Origin: Plantago ovata
Taxonomy: Eukaryota; Streptophyta; Magnoliopsida; Lamiales; Plantaginaceae
Assembly: GCA_028274465.1 (NCBI GenBank)
Contig: CM051458.1
Span: 26,117,566 to 26,181,565, forward strand
Direction of reading: 5' to 3'
DNA: 64,000 nt
Part shown: piece after piece, positions 46,028 to 56,668 of the stretch
Numbering within the stretch: position 1 is the first letter of the stretch
Layout: every line of letters starts with the position of its first letter
The notes under the pieces: generated by a model
Told to the model about the DNA's origin: nothing
Database searches by the model: none
Seen by the model: only the letters and a program-made list of their open reading frames with translations
Program-made: the position numbers and the translations under genes

Positions 46028-46628
46028 TGATGAATGTGTATTTTACACTTTCATTCGAGTCTTTTTCACCTATTTTAGCTATCCTCTATGTTAATTTAGC
46101 TATATTTTAGTGCATTTTATTAGAATAGTGTCACGTTTACCTTTAGTCTTTATTTTACAGGGTTTGCCTGAAAAACGAGGATTTTCGGGCAAATATATTG
46201 AAGTAGACAAGGAATTGGTGTTCCAGAAGCCTAATTGGAGTATCTGAAAGATTCCGGATAGGATTTGAAGTCTAGGGATCGAATCTGGAGGTTAGAAGGC
46301 CACTAGAAGTCAGAAACCGAGTCCGGAAAGGGGAAGAAATCCAAAAACGCATCGAAAACGCGTATCTGGCCGAGTTTTACTCCCGGGCGAATCGCCCGGG
46401 ATGTGGGGCGAATCGCCCCACACCAGGCGAATCGCCCGTTGTGTGGGGCCCTTCGCCCCACACAATTCGTAGCCTATATATAGTTGCTCAGTTTTTTTTC
46501 GTTTTTCATACTTTTTCAGACCTTTTCTCTCACCTTTCTCTGTAATTTTAGGTAGGAATTCCCCAGAGCCTGTTCTGGGGGGTTCATAGCTTAGGAGATG
46601 CTTTTTCTTAGCAGTTTGGAGCATGTAA
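46028..46628 (+). repeat. Athila-like 3' LTR, truncated
   Basis: Matches the first half of the 5' LTR up to GCAGTTTGGAGC and then switches to copia pol (TATGAAATATACTTTGAC). About 650 bp of LTR are lost, together with about 0.38 kb of copia sequence that copia B retains. Confidence 0.82.
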
Positions 46629-47105
46629 TATGAAATATACTTTGACACCCTTCGCATCTAACTTATCCGTGAGCATCAGTTTGACTATCGCATGACAGCC
46701 CCAAGGTCTAAGATAGCCCAGTGAGGGCTTCTTTCCCTTCCATAACTCATAAGGAGTTTTCTCCACTGATTTAGATGGTACACGGTTCAGAATGTAGATT
46801 GCAGTTTGTAGTGCATATCCCCACAGATATTTTGGAAGAGTCGAGAATCCAATCATTGATCTTACCATGTCTAACATGGTTCGATTCCTCCTCTCAGACA
46901 CACCATTTAACTGTGGTGTTCCAGGAGGAGTCCATTGCGATTGAATTCCATTTTCCTTCAAGTAGTCGATAAATTCTTCACTAAGGTATTCACCTCCTCG
47001 ATCTGATCGAAGAGTGACTATCCTTAGGTTCAATTCATTCTCGACCTCATTCCTAAACTCCTTGGAGTCAAAAGTAGTCATGTTCATTTCAATAACAAAC
47101 ATACC
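46629..47105 (-). pseudogene. pol: copia A integrase, C-terminal half, fused to gag end
   Basis: Open frame with [14 protein letters not shown] (catalytic Asp kept), [19 protein letters not shown] (catalytic Glu), [30 protein letters not shown] and [11 protein letters not shown]. Its start, [13 protein letters not shown], is the gag/protease linker. Comparison with copia B shows that the whole protease and the zinc-binding half of integrase (about 745 bp) are deleted, with the frame preserved by chance. The downstream end is cut by the Athila-like LTR. Confidence 0.85.
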
Positions 47106-47944
47106 TGAGCCAGAAGCCGGTGGCTTCTTAGCTTGATCTGCCCTCAGCTTAGGGCAATCATTCTTCCAATGTCCTTTCCGCCTCTATTGAACTTCCTTTT
47201 CTGGTTCAGACGCTTAGGCTTATCACTCGAAGTGTTAGCCTTGGCTCCCCACTTTCCCTTACCCTTAGCACCTTTGTTTCTCGGGTTTGGGTTAGTTGGT
47301 TGCCCAACAAGCATGATCGACTTTTCCTTCTTAGGAAGAGTTTGATCATATGTCTTCAGCAGATTATGAAGTTCAGGCAGTGTTACGTCCTTCGCATTCA
47401 TCGTGTAATTAATGATGAACTGCGACTACGAACTCGGCAATGATTGAAGGACAAAGATCACCATGATCTTGTTCTCTAGCTTAACGCCCGCATCGGCAAG
47501 CTTTTCAATGAGACCAATCATTTTGAGAACATGCTCAGACATGTTCCCTCCTTCATTGAGTTTGCATCTGTGTATCTCTTTGATCAAATCAAATTCAACA
47601 CTTTTAGTTGTCGTCTTAAAGAGCGACTCAAGATGCTTCAGCATCTCATACGGCAACATGCTTTCATGTTGCCTCTGCAGCTCATTGCTCATTGCCGCCA
47701 GCATAATACACTGCGCGGATCTAGCATCCTCAAGATGCTTATTAGACTTTGCCTTGTCGGCTTGATTCCAAGCAACAACCTGATCGACAGTCTGATTTTC
47801 GATTCACACGGGAATGACCTCGTCCAAGACGTACTCAATCTTTACGTACCTCAGCACCAAACGTATATTCCTGATCCAATCTAGGAAGTTTGGTCCGGTC
47901 AAAATTTGCTTGTCTAAGACAGCACGGAGCGAGATACTCGCCAT
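47106..47944 (-). pseudogene. gag: copia A gag
   Basis: Starts MASISLRAVLDKQILTG at 47944 and continues with FLDWIRNIRLVLRY, LPYEMLKHLESLF and VIFVLQSLPSS. A TGA interrupts it near 47803 and a TAG near 47424. Near 47181 a deletion removes the first half of the CX2CX4HX4C zinc knuckle that copia B keeps. Capsid motifs match copia B closely, so both belong to one family. Confidence 0.82.
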
Positions 47945-48510
47945 TTCTAATATCCTAAGGAGAAATAATATAGAACGAAAATAGTAAATCAACTATTGAA
48001 ATATTATTTCTAAATACACAGTCAACATAACTAAACAACAAGGTCCTTTAGCTGTTTAGCTCCCACTATTTTCACATATGCTTGCCCCTAAAACAAACAT
48101 ACGGGTAATGTCCAACAAGTTACCGTAGTGGCCAAGATCCAAATCCATACTATGCTATAGTCCAACGGGGGCTGGTCGCATAGCATAATATGACCGGTAG
48201 GACTATCCAATTCCGTCACGCAACTCTTGGTTGTTAAATCTAATTTAACCCGATGCCCTACATATTGTACCTATCGAGGTCGCTAGATACAATATGCAGT
48301 AAGTCATAACCATAGGCTTACTCTAATCTGACGATCACTGCGAGTCTGTAAGACGAGGTCGCCAATACAAGGAAACGCAATGGAAGTTCAGAATTAAAAA
48401 AGCACCCTATGGAAAGCATCTCAGAAATACATTCATACATATATTTCTGTACTTATATTGGTTGGGGCTTGTCGCTTGAGGGTTGTTATCAGTCATCTAC
48501 AAACAAATAA

Positions 48511-48672
48511 GGGCGCCGCCTACCCATCATGCATGAGCGGTCTACACGTAATGGATGTCGCCTATCCATTCTAGTTCTAAACGCGGTCAAGCACATAATG
48601 GGTGCCGCCTACCCATACATAAAATATGCGGTCCGACATATAAGAGGGCGCCGCCTACCCTCACATGCATAG
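48511..48672 (-). repeat. four-hairpin repeat in copia A leader
   Basis: Four units of about 45 bp. Each has a hairpin with a near-constant loop (GCCGCCT on the plus strand; one has GTCGCCT), followed by GCGGTC. Stems: GGG/CCC (48511-48525), AATGGAT/ATCCATT (48550-48570), ATGGGT/ACCCAT (48598-48616), GAGGG/CCCTC (48644-48662). The stems differ but stay paired. In element sense the loop reads AGGCGGC and the linker GACCGC. Confidence 0.8.
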
Positions 48673-49187
48673 CGGTCGAACGGAAAGTAAAATACTTGGT
48701 ATTTAAACATGCATTGTCAAACAATAGCATATCGAGAGCAAACAAAACAAGTAGTAGCCTATGTGGATGCCAAATGACTTCATAATTTCATTATGAAAAT
48801 TATAATCCCATACTTATAATCTCTATGAAATAATTGAAAATTTGGACTAGATTGAAAAATCGAAAATTCTATTGACCAAGTAGCAATTTTCGAAAACCCG
48901 AAGGACTTAATTGTAATTTTTGAAACCTTGGAGGTGTTAAATCTAAAATTCAAAAGTAGAAGGACTAATTTGCAATAAACAATAAATTGATAAATTACAA
49001 ATAAGCCCTTTAACTTTATACTAATTAAATTTAACCCCTCTAGTTAAAAACAATTACAATTAAATCATATTTATATTCCAAATATAAAATTCAATCCTCA
49101 AAATTCAAAATTCGATTTTTGGTCCAACCCGAGAAATATATATATATATATTAAAATATGGGACGGGACTAGGTCCCGTCCCCTACC

Positions 49188-49352
49188 GTGCCTGCGGCCG
49201 CGGGCGCCCGGCGCCTGCTTCCGCAGGCGCGGGTGCCTCCGTCGCAGGCACCCGGGTGACCGCGGCATGCAGGCGCCGAGGGCCTGCGCCCGCGGGCACG
49301 GGCGCCTTCGACACGCAGGCGCCCGCCGCCTGCGTTGCGCAGGCGGCCCGGT

Positions 49353-49353
<1 letters not shown>
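49188..49353. repeat. GC-rich degenerate repeat block in copia A leader
   Basis: Many imperfect copies of GCAGGCGCC/GGCGCCTGC over about 165 bp in an AT-rich setting, with strong foldback potential. Copia B has a shorter relative at about 62036-62130. Confidence 0.75.

Positions 49354-49425
<72 letters not shown>
49354..49425. repeat. (AT)n microsatellite, about 36 units
   Basis: Uninterrupted AT dinucleotide run; absent at the matching place in copia B. Confidence 0.95.
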
Positions 49426-49427
<2 letters not shown>

Positions 49428-49559
49428 TTGAAAAATATAAATTCTAAATTTATATAAAAACAAAATTTTTGAAAATCGAATTAATCATAGAATCAATTGC
49501 ATCCACATAACTACAAAATCATACAATATATATACGTATATACGTAATCAATTAACCTC

Positions 49560-49571
49560 GCTCCGATACCA
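49560..49571 (-). other. copia A primer binding site
   Basis: The minus strand reads TGGTATCGGAGC one base after the LTR end, one base different from the initiator-Met tRNA complement. Confidence 0.8.
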
Positions 49572-49572
49572 C

Positions 49573-51640
49573 TGTAAGAAAATACGGTCAGAGTTACCCC
49601 TGGGTACGCAGCGGAATTTCAAAAATTTTCTTAACATACAGGTTAATTGATTATGTATATGTCGTCTATATGTAAACACGTCAATTAGAAGACTAACCTT
49701 ACTTCCAAAGCAGCTTCCAAGTCTTCGTAATAATCCGGTGTATCTTCTCCTTCGCCGAAGTCGAAGATATCTGAAAGACAATAAGAGTTAGTTTCCAGCT
49801 CCTAGAACCTCAACCTTGGTATCCACGGATGAACAACCTATCGGAAGAATGCTAGGATATTCTTTGTGTGACCAAGAAGACGGGGCGGCGGTTTTCCTCC
49901 GGTGAGGGTGGCGCGCGCGTAGGCTATATAGAGGAGGGGAGAGCTTTCTATTTACTCTAAGAAAACTGGGTAGTGAACTATGTGTAAAACTATTTTACTG
50001 TATTTTAAAAGCTCTCTAATAGTCTACTATATATAGTAGTCAATAGAAGCCTAAAGCATAAGCAATTAGACTTCGTAAAGGAATAAGAATCTAATTCTTA
50101 TCGCACTAGGAAACCAATATCAAGTCTAGATTCATTCCCAATCGAATTAAAACTCAATCAGAAAAATCTAACTTATCCCTTGGATTTCTAATAGAGGAAG
50201 GAGTCGAACTCCTTCCCCTATCCCAGCTCGCGCGCGCGCGCCTATCCTACGGGAGATAGGTGGGTCCCAATTTTGGGACCCACTTATAATTCTAAGGCAA
50301 TTCAAACTCCAAGTAGATTTTGCCCATGTGCATATGTTAATTCTAAATTAACATATCCTTTCAAATCAAACCTCTATTATATTTCTAAAATATAATCTTT
50401 AATTGTATTTACATAAAATACAATTAATTAGCCAATTCAATTATAATTCAAAATCATTAATTGAGCCACTAAATATTATAATTAATTCCAAATCAATTAT
50501 AATCCATCAATCACAATTAATTTCAAATTAATTGCGATTCCATCTTCAAGGATATTCTGATAAGCTGAATCACCACATAGTGTGACCCATAGGGGCACAT
50601 TGTATTAAGCAAGTCCTAGACTAGGCAAAATGGAATTCCTAGACGGTTCCATTTGCAATATTAATACATGAGTACGTTTGAGAGGTTTCTCAAAGCAAAC
50701 CCTTTCGTTGCGAAGTCTGTTGCGCTCAACGCGGCGATGGTAACGTCCCTTCATCTGACTGACTCGAATGCATCTAGGATCGATGATGTGTCTATCCCAA
50801 TAATACATCCACGGGCGTCTCAGGGAGTTGCTTGGTTACTAAGATATACTTTTGACCATCATAATATATCGATGCACTGGCCAGTGACTTTACCAACACA
50901 ACTATGAAGACTATGAGCAGTACTCTCCTGTGCTACACATGAGAGATGAATCCTTCACAAAAACACTTATTACCCCCATTTGTATGTAGCCATAATCCTG
51001 GATCGTGTCTTAGGTCAACTGCTTATTCAGAGCTGACATCGACGGGTCCACCAAGGATATGGGGCAACAAATGTGATGATAAAGTCTTGTAAGTCCAAAG
51101 GACGACTGGCATCACTTCGACAACTTACCGGTTCCCATAAACACTTCGGTGTAGAGTATACATCGATGGGAGTGTCCGGTGGGTGCTTCCATTGTTCGAT
51201 AATCATTCTTCGAACAACTATGCACAGTTATGGGACGTTTCATGATTGTCCAACAATCCGTTCCGTGGCCGTGGGATCGGCTCACACTTGCTCCAACAAG
51301 TATAACCTCCACGCATACTAGTCTCATCAGGTTCATTCAGACCCCTACATCCGAGATGAACCTCGACTAGGGAGAGTTTGGGATAGATGGTAACTCACAT
51401 AGCTCCCACTATCTGTGTGATCGGTCATCTATCCGAGGGGACATGTTTAATATCAATACAGATAGAAATAGAGATATGACATGCTGCATGCCTGGTGTAA
51501 TATAAATATGAAAGCGATACTCAATAGTAAAACAACAAACATATATTATATTACGTTGACCTGTGTAATAGTACATATATGCCCTCTATAAGGGCTCCAT
51601 GCCCTTAATAAGGACTGTCTCTAGGACATATACACTATCA
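49573..51640 (-). repeat. copia A 5' LTR (2,068 bp)
   Basis: On the plus strand it runs from TGTAAGAAAATACGG to TATACACTATCA. It is very similar to the 3' LTR. Inside are a CG run (50228-50241) and the TATA palindrome listed separately. On the right it abuts the acidic ORF at 51641 without satellite. Confidence 0.9.
50024..50039 (-). promoter_or_regulatory. candidate TATA box (palindrome) of copia A
   Basis: CTACTATATATAGTAG is a perfect 16-bp palindrome within the LTR, a plausible TATA element for minus-strand transcription. Also present in copia B (55415-55430) and shorter in the other LTR of copia A (35892-35905). Confidence 0.4.
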
Positions 51641-51642
51641 CC

Positions 51643-54600
51643 TTCTACAAGCAGAATGGACCTAAGCTTGCTGACAAGAAGTCAAAGAAGACAACAGCTG
51701 CAAATGTTGTCAGTGTTGGTTAGCAAGATAGGTATACAATAGCTGCAAATGTTGTTGAGACTGAAAATCAGTCCATGAATGCAACTGCTGCAGATGATGA
51801 TCAACAAGGTAAGTGTACAATAGCCGTTGCTGAGAATGCAACAACTGCAGATGTTGCTGCTGGAGCCACTGCGGTTGCTGAAACCAATGCACCCAGTGAA
51901 AAATCTAAGAAGAAAAAGAGGAAAGCTGATGATGACACTCAAACTGCAGCGTCATCAGCTGACCCCATTCCCAAGAAGAAACGGACAAAGACTTACCCAA
52001 GAAAGATAACAACGGCACGTAAGTCCGTTCCAATTGTCCATGATCTTTTAGATGATGCTCCAGTGGTTGCTGAAACGCAAGCCACTCCAGTAGATGTTGA
52101 AGTGTTTGCAGAAGCCTTCAGCAATGTTGAAGTGTTTGCAGAAGCCTTCAACAATCAACCCAACGTTGATACATCTGCTGAAATAAGACCACAAGGCAGT
52201 GAAAATGAAATTCCTGCCCCAGTCCTCGATATCTACATTGTAGATAATCTTGATGACCACACTCTGGAACCAGCAAGTGATATTGCTGCTGATTTGAGAA
52301 GAGCGGCACTTTCTGACAATGCTGCTGAAAAGATGGTTGCTGAACAAGCAACTCATCAAGTTGTTGAAGCTGCAGTTGCTAAAGCTGCAATTGCTGAAGA
52401 ACCAGTTGCTGAGACTGCAATAGTTCAAGTCCCAGAGGTTGCTGAAACACCACAAGAGACACTATTCGACGACGCATCTCGTGATGCTGAGAATATTAGA
52501 CCTAGTTCACCAATAACATCTATTGACAAAGTCCAACTGGTGCTGACAGACTTAAGCCAACAAATGGAATTGGAGATTGATGACACTTCCAATAAGTAAG
52601 TAGACCTGTTCATGACAAGCAGTGAACTTAAAGGTCAAGATGTCTCTGCTCAACTTGTCAATTCAGAGACAAGGGAGATTGCTGAATCTGCACAACCTTC
52701 TCAAATAGAGAAAGAAAAGAAGTCTGCTGAAGAACAAGTCTCAGATAATGAAGATGCTGTCATTGCTGAAAGGACAGAGTCATCACCTGCCCTTCTTCAG
52801 CAGGTAGTTAACTCAGACATAAGCAAAACTTCACTATCTGAAACTATATCTTTTGCTGATATCATTGTTTCCTTACAGACTTCTCAAGATACAAGTCAGA
52901 AGATTGCTGAAACTTCTGCACCAGAATCCACAACTCCTGTTCAGCAGGTAGATGAAGTTTTTGGTAAATCTACTAAGTTTGACAACTTAGTACTTGTATC
53001 TAACTTAAAATTATTTCAGGATGAACAATTCAAGGATGCTGCTCAAGCTCCTGAAGCAATGGAAATAGTGCCAGCACAACAAAGTGTGCAACATGAGCTT
53101 GCTGAACTTCAGCAAGTAAATCATGTTCTAGGTTTAGACTCTAAAAGTATTTTCCAAAACCTTCCTGAATTTAATTTTATTCTTTTTCAGGCTCAAAAGG
53201 AGACCACAGAAGTGGTTCACATCACTGAAGATTTGGAAGTATGTTCAGAAGAACTTTACTCGAACTTCAAAAGAAATACCTTGACCAGAGTTGCTAAATC
53301 TGCCAGCAACTGGCAACGGTACAGAAGGATGGATTTCTCTGTTCTTCACCTTCATCTGTCCAATGAGAAAAAGAGAATCTCTTTACTGAGACACGAGACC
53401 TTTGTACATTCTATACTTCCAAAAGAGCTGACATATTCTCAGCTAATGAGCTCAAGTCTGATTGCTCTAATCAGAGAAAATATGAAAGCTAAATTCAAGA
53501 GTGCCTCTCCATCTGAACAAGCTGTGATGCTCAAGGGTTCTTTTATACCCGTGGTGGCTGATCCCCACAAAATCAATGAAGAAGAGGAAGTAACTAGCGC
53601 TGCTATGTACAAACATCTCGAGTTAGTTATACTAACGGACGATGATGAAGAAGAAGAGGATGAAAATATCCCAAAAGATACTTGTGCTGATGAAGGAAAA
53701 GATTCCAAGGACAAAAGGATGATGATGATGATAATCAAGGTCCTAGTCCTGATGCTGGTGGAGTTAAGCTGACAGTTGCTGAGACTGAACATCAAGTTAC
53801 GGAAAATCAGCAAGCTGACCAAACTCCCAGTCAGCATCAAGAATCCACTCTAGCTCATGCTGAGACAAGTACTCAAGCAACTGAACAAGTTGCTGAAACT
53901 GAAGAAGAGTACGCCAGAAAGCGTGCTGAAATGCACTTAGGCAAAAATAAGCTTTCTGATGCCGAGTTAGCTTTACTCGATGCCAAGGTCACTGATCCAA
54001 ACCTTGATGATGAAGATATGGATGAAGATTATCAAAGAGCACTCCAAAACAGTTTACAGATTCATGCTAGGCATACGCAGAATCTAGACATTGCTCAATC
54101 TTCAGGAGTGAAGAACACGGAAGTCCCCTCCCTTCCACTTACTGCTGGTGAAACTCCAGTTGTTGAGTTAAAAGAGTTGCCCTCAGCAACCACTCAACCA
54201 CAAGTGATTGAACCTAATGATTTAGGAACCAAGGTTGTTGGCCTTGATGAATCTGATGACGAAGAAGATCTCTTTAACTTCTCAGCAAATGAAGAAGAAC
54301 TGACAAAGAAAATTAAACCCACAGAGGTTGCAATTCCTCCTCCATCTCTTGAACATGATGAAGGAGATGCTGAAAGAAGTCGTTTGCTGAGAAATGATGA
54401 TCAATTCTCTACTGAGATCAAAGCTCATTCACTCACTCCCTCTCTAGTGTCGTTCCCTAATATTGAGGACTTTACTCCAAGAATTAAGGCACTTATGGCT
54501 GTTCACAAAGCATGCCAAGAAGAGGATGATGCACTGCTTGCTGAGAGTCCGCTTGATACTGGCAAGATACTGGCTACTGTGCTGAAACACACTACTTCTC

Positions 54601-54797
54601 TTACAATAGCTCAGAAAGAAATAAGTCTACATCATAAAAGCTATGAAGAAGATGTGAGTCAAGCACTCAAACTGGCTAAAACTGCATTGAAAAAGGCTCA
54701 GACTTTCATTGAAGAAAAAGTCGATAATGAGCGCAGACATGAGGAGAATTTGGTGAGTATTAAAGAACTGTCCAAACTGACTGCTGATCAGCAATGA
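51643..54797 (+). pseudogene. long acidic ORF of unknown function, copy 1 (about 1,050 codons, broken)
   Basis: One original reading frame, now interrupted. It is open from the copia A LTR border (no start seen), has TAG at 51721 and TAA at 52597, both followed by the same frame, and shifts frame near 53717 in a GATGATGATG tract; the rest is open to TGA 54795-54797. Composition: repeated Val-Ala-Glu/Ala-Glu-Thr, two basic NLS-like clusters near 51900-51990 (KKKKRK, KKKRTK), a 30-bp tandem duplication (52096-52155, ten codons VEVFAEAFSN), a more ordered middle (NWQRYRRMDFSVLHLHLSNE, LPKELTYSQLMSSSLIALI), acidic runs, and a predicted coiled coil at the C terminus (KKAQTFIEEKVDNERRHEEN). I do not recognise a family. 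It could be an accessory ORF of a retrotransposon, since a purine tract follows it, or a host gene remnant. Confidence 0.55.
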
Positions 54798-54955
54798 ATA
54801 ATTCTCAAGTACAATAGCCTAAGTACTCTTGCTGAAAATTGCAATGAGTTTTCTCTCTGCATATTCAACCAATGATGCAATCCATGTCTAAGGGGGAAGA
54901 TAAACAAAGAAAATCTTCAAGAGCAAAGAAAACCCCTGCTGAAGCGCCATTGATA
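54798..54955 (+). other. 3' flank of acidic ORF with purine tract
   Basis: 158 bp that include AAGGGGGAAGA (54890-54900), a tract like the polypurine tracts before 3' LTRs. No LTR start follows; copia B's LTR begins at 54956. Confidence 0.4.
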
Positions 54956-56606
54956 TGTAAGAAAATATGGTCAGAGTTACCCCTAGGGTATGCAGCGGAA
55001 TTTTAAAATTTTCTTAACATACTGGTTAATTGATTATGCATATGTCGTATATATATAAACACGTCAATTAGAAGACTAACCTTACTTCCAAAGCAGCTTC
55101 CAAGTCTTCGTAATATTCCGGTGTATCTTCTCCTTCGTCGAAGTCGAAGATATCTACAATACTCTGTATATCTGCAAGACAATAAGAGTTAGTTTCCAGC
55201 TCCTAGAACCTCAACCTTGGTATCCACGGATGAACAGCCTATCAGAATCATGCTAGGATATTCTTTATGTGACCAAGAAGACGGGGCGGCAATTCCCTCC
55301 GGTGGCGGTGTGCGCGCGCGTGAGGCTAAGGGGAGGAGGGGAGAGTTTTTATTTTCTCTAAGAAAAGTGGGTAGAATGACTGTGAAAGTCTATGTCAAAA
55401 ACTCTCTAAATAGTCTACTATATATAGTAGTCAATAGAAGCCTAAAGCATAAGCAATTAGACTTCGTAAAGGAATACGAATCTAATTCTTATCGCACAAG
55501 GAAACCAATATTAAGTCTAGATTCATTCCCAATCAAATTAAAACTCAATCAGGAAAATCTAACTTATCCCTTGGACTTCTAATAGAGGAAGGAGTCAAAC
55601 TCCTTCCCCTACTCAGCCACGCGCGCGCGCGCGCCTGTCCTACGGGAGGTGGGTCCCACTTTTGGGACCCACTTATATTTCTAAGGCAATCCAAACTCCA
55701 AGTAGATTTTGCCCAAGTGCATATGTTAATTCTAAATTAACATATCCTTTACAATCAAACCTCCATTATATTTCCAAAATATAATCTTTAATTGTACTTA
55801 CCCAAGATATACTTATGACCATCATAATATATCATTTGCATTGGCCAGTGACTTTACCAACACAACTATGCAGACTACGAGCAGTGCTCTCCTGTGCTAC
55901 ACTTGAGAGATGAATCCTTCACAGAATCACTTATCACCCCCATTTGTATTTAGCCATAATCCTGGATCGTGTCTTAGGTCAACTGCTTATTCAGAGCTGA
56001 CATCGACGGGTCCACCAAGGATATGGAGCAACAAATGTGATGATAAAGTCCTGTAAGTGCAAAGGACGAATGGCATCACTTCGACAACTCACCGGTTCCC
56101 ATAGACACGTCGGTGTAGAGTATACATCGATGGGAGTGTCCGGTGGGTACTTCCATTGTTCGATAAAGCTTCTTCGAACAACTATGCGCAGTTATGGGAA
56201 CGTTCCTTGATTGTCCAACAATCCGTTCCGTGGCCGTGGGATCGGCTCACACTTGCTCCAACAAGTATAACCTCCACGCATACTAGTCTTGTCAGGTTCA
56301 TTCAGACCCCCACATCCGAGATGTACCACGACTAGGGAGAATTTGGGATAGATGATAACTCACATAGCTCCCACTAACTGTGTGATCGGTCATCTATCCG
56401 AGGGGACATGGTCAGTATCAATACAGACAGCAATATAGATATGACATGCTGCAGCCTGGTGTAATATAAATATGAAAGCGATACTCAACAGTAAAATGAA
56501 ACAAACATATATTATATTACGTTGACCTGTGTAATAGTACATATATGTCCTCTACAAGGGCACCATGCCCTTAGTAAGGACTGTCTCTAGGACATATACA
56601 CTATCA
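54956..56606 (-). repeat. copia B 3' LTR (1,651 bp, internally deleted)
   Basis: TGTAAGAAAATATGG...TACACTATCA. It lacks about 0.4 kb relative to copia A: near 55800 the sequence jumps from AATTGTACTTA to AAGATATACTTATG. It has the 16-bp TATA palindrome at 55415-55430 and a CG run near 55621. Confidence 0.88.
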
Positions 56607-56619
56607 ATCTCCCACTTGG
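56607..56619 (-). other. copia B polypurine tract
   Basis: Minus-strand CCAAGTGGGAGAT directly before the 3' LTR, identical to copia A. Confidence 0.75.
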
Positions 56620-56668
56620 ACTAGAGCCAGTCACCTTTATGCCTAATGCCCAGATTAGCATAATGTCT

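Larger units (their letters stand above)
39260..46628 (+). mobile_element. Athila-like Ty3/gypsy element, non-autonomous, 3' LTR truncated
   Basis: Plus-strand LTR element nested in copia A. LTRs start TGATGAATGTG and the full one ends GCGTTCATCA. The PBS TGGCGCCGTTGCCGGGGA (40517-40534) is the Asp-tRNA type typical of Athila. The interior keeps a broken gag, a protease with its active site interrupted, and a long noncoding 3' region, but I find no reverse transcriptase, RNase H or integrase. Mobilisation would have needed another element. The 3' LTR stops about halfway (46628) where copia pol resumes, and no target duplication survives. Confidence 0.8.
47945..49559 (-). other. copia A long leader (5' UTR, 1.6 kb)
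   Basis: The untranslated region between PBS and gag. It contains a four-hairpin repeat (48511-48672), AT-rich sequence, a GC-rich repetitive block (about 49190-49353) and an (AT)n microsatellite. Copia B has the same leader without the microsatellite. No ORF is conserved between the two copies. Confidence 0.7.
35427..51640 (-). mobile_element. Ty1/copia element A, interrupted by an Athila-like element
   Basis: Minus-strand copia element. From high to low coordinate: 5' LTR (49573-51640), PBS (49560-49571), a long 1.6-kb leader, gag, a deleted protease/integrase region, RT-RNase H, PPT, 3' LTR (35427-37499, outer end lost in the gap). The pol order, with integrase before RT, is diagnostic of Ty1/copia. 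A plus-strand Athila-like element occupies 39260-46628. Coding lesions include in-frame stops in gag, a 0.75-kb deletion between gag and integrase, loss of about 0.38 kb at the Athila junction, and a frameshift in RT. The clade is uncertain. Confidence 0.85.

Noticed and set aside
49098..49463. 121-codon ORF across the GC-rich block and (AT)n run
   Set aside because: An Ile-Tyr run from the microsatellite and Arg/Pro from the GC block; low complexity and not conserved in copia B.
53439..53840. Minus-strand Ser/Ile-rich ORF opposite the acidic ORF (also 62940-63323)
   Set aside because: A shadow created by GAT/GAA repeats on the plus strand; present in both copies only through the duplication.
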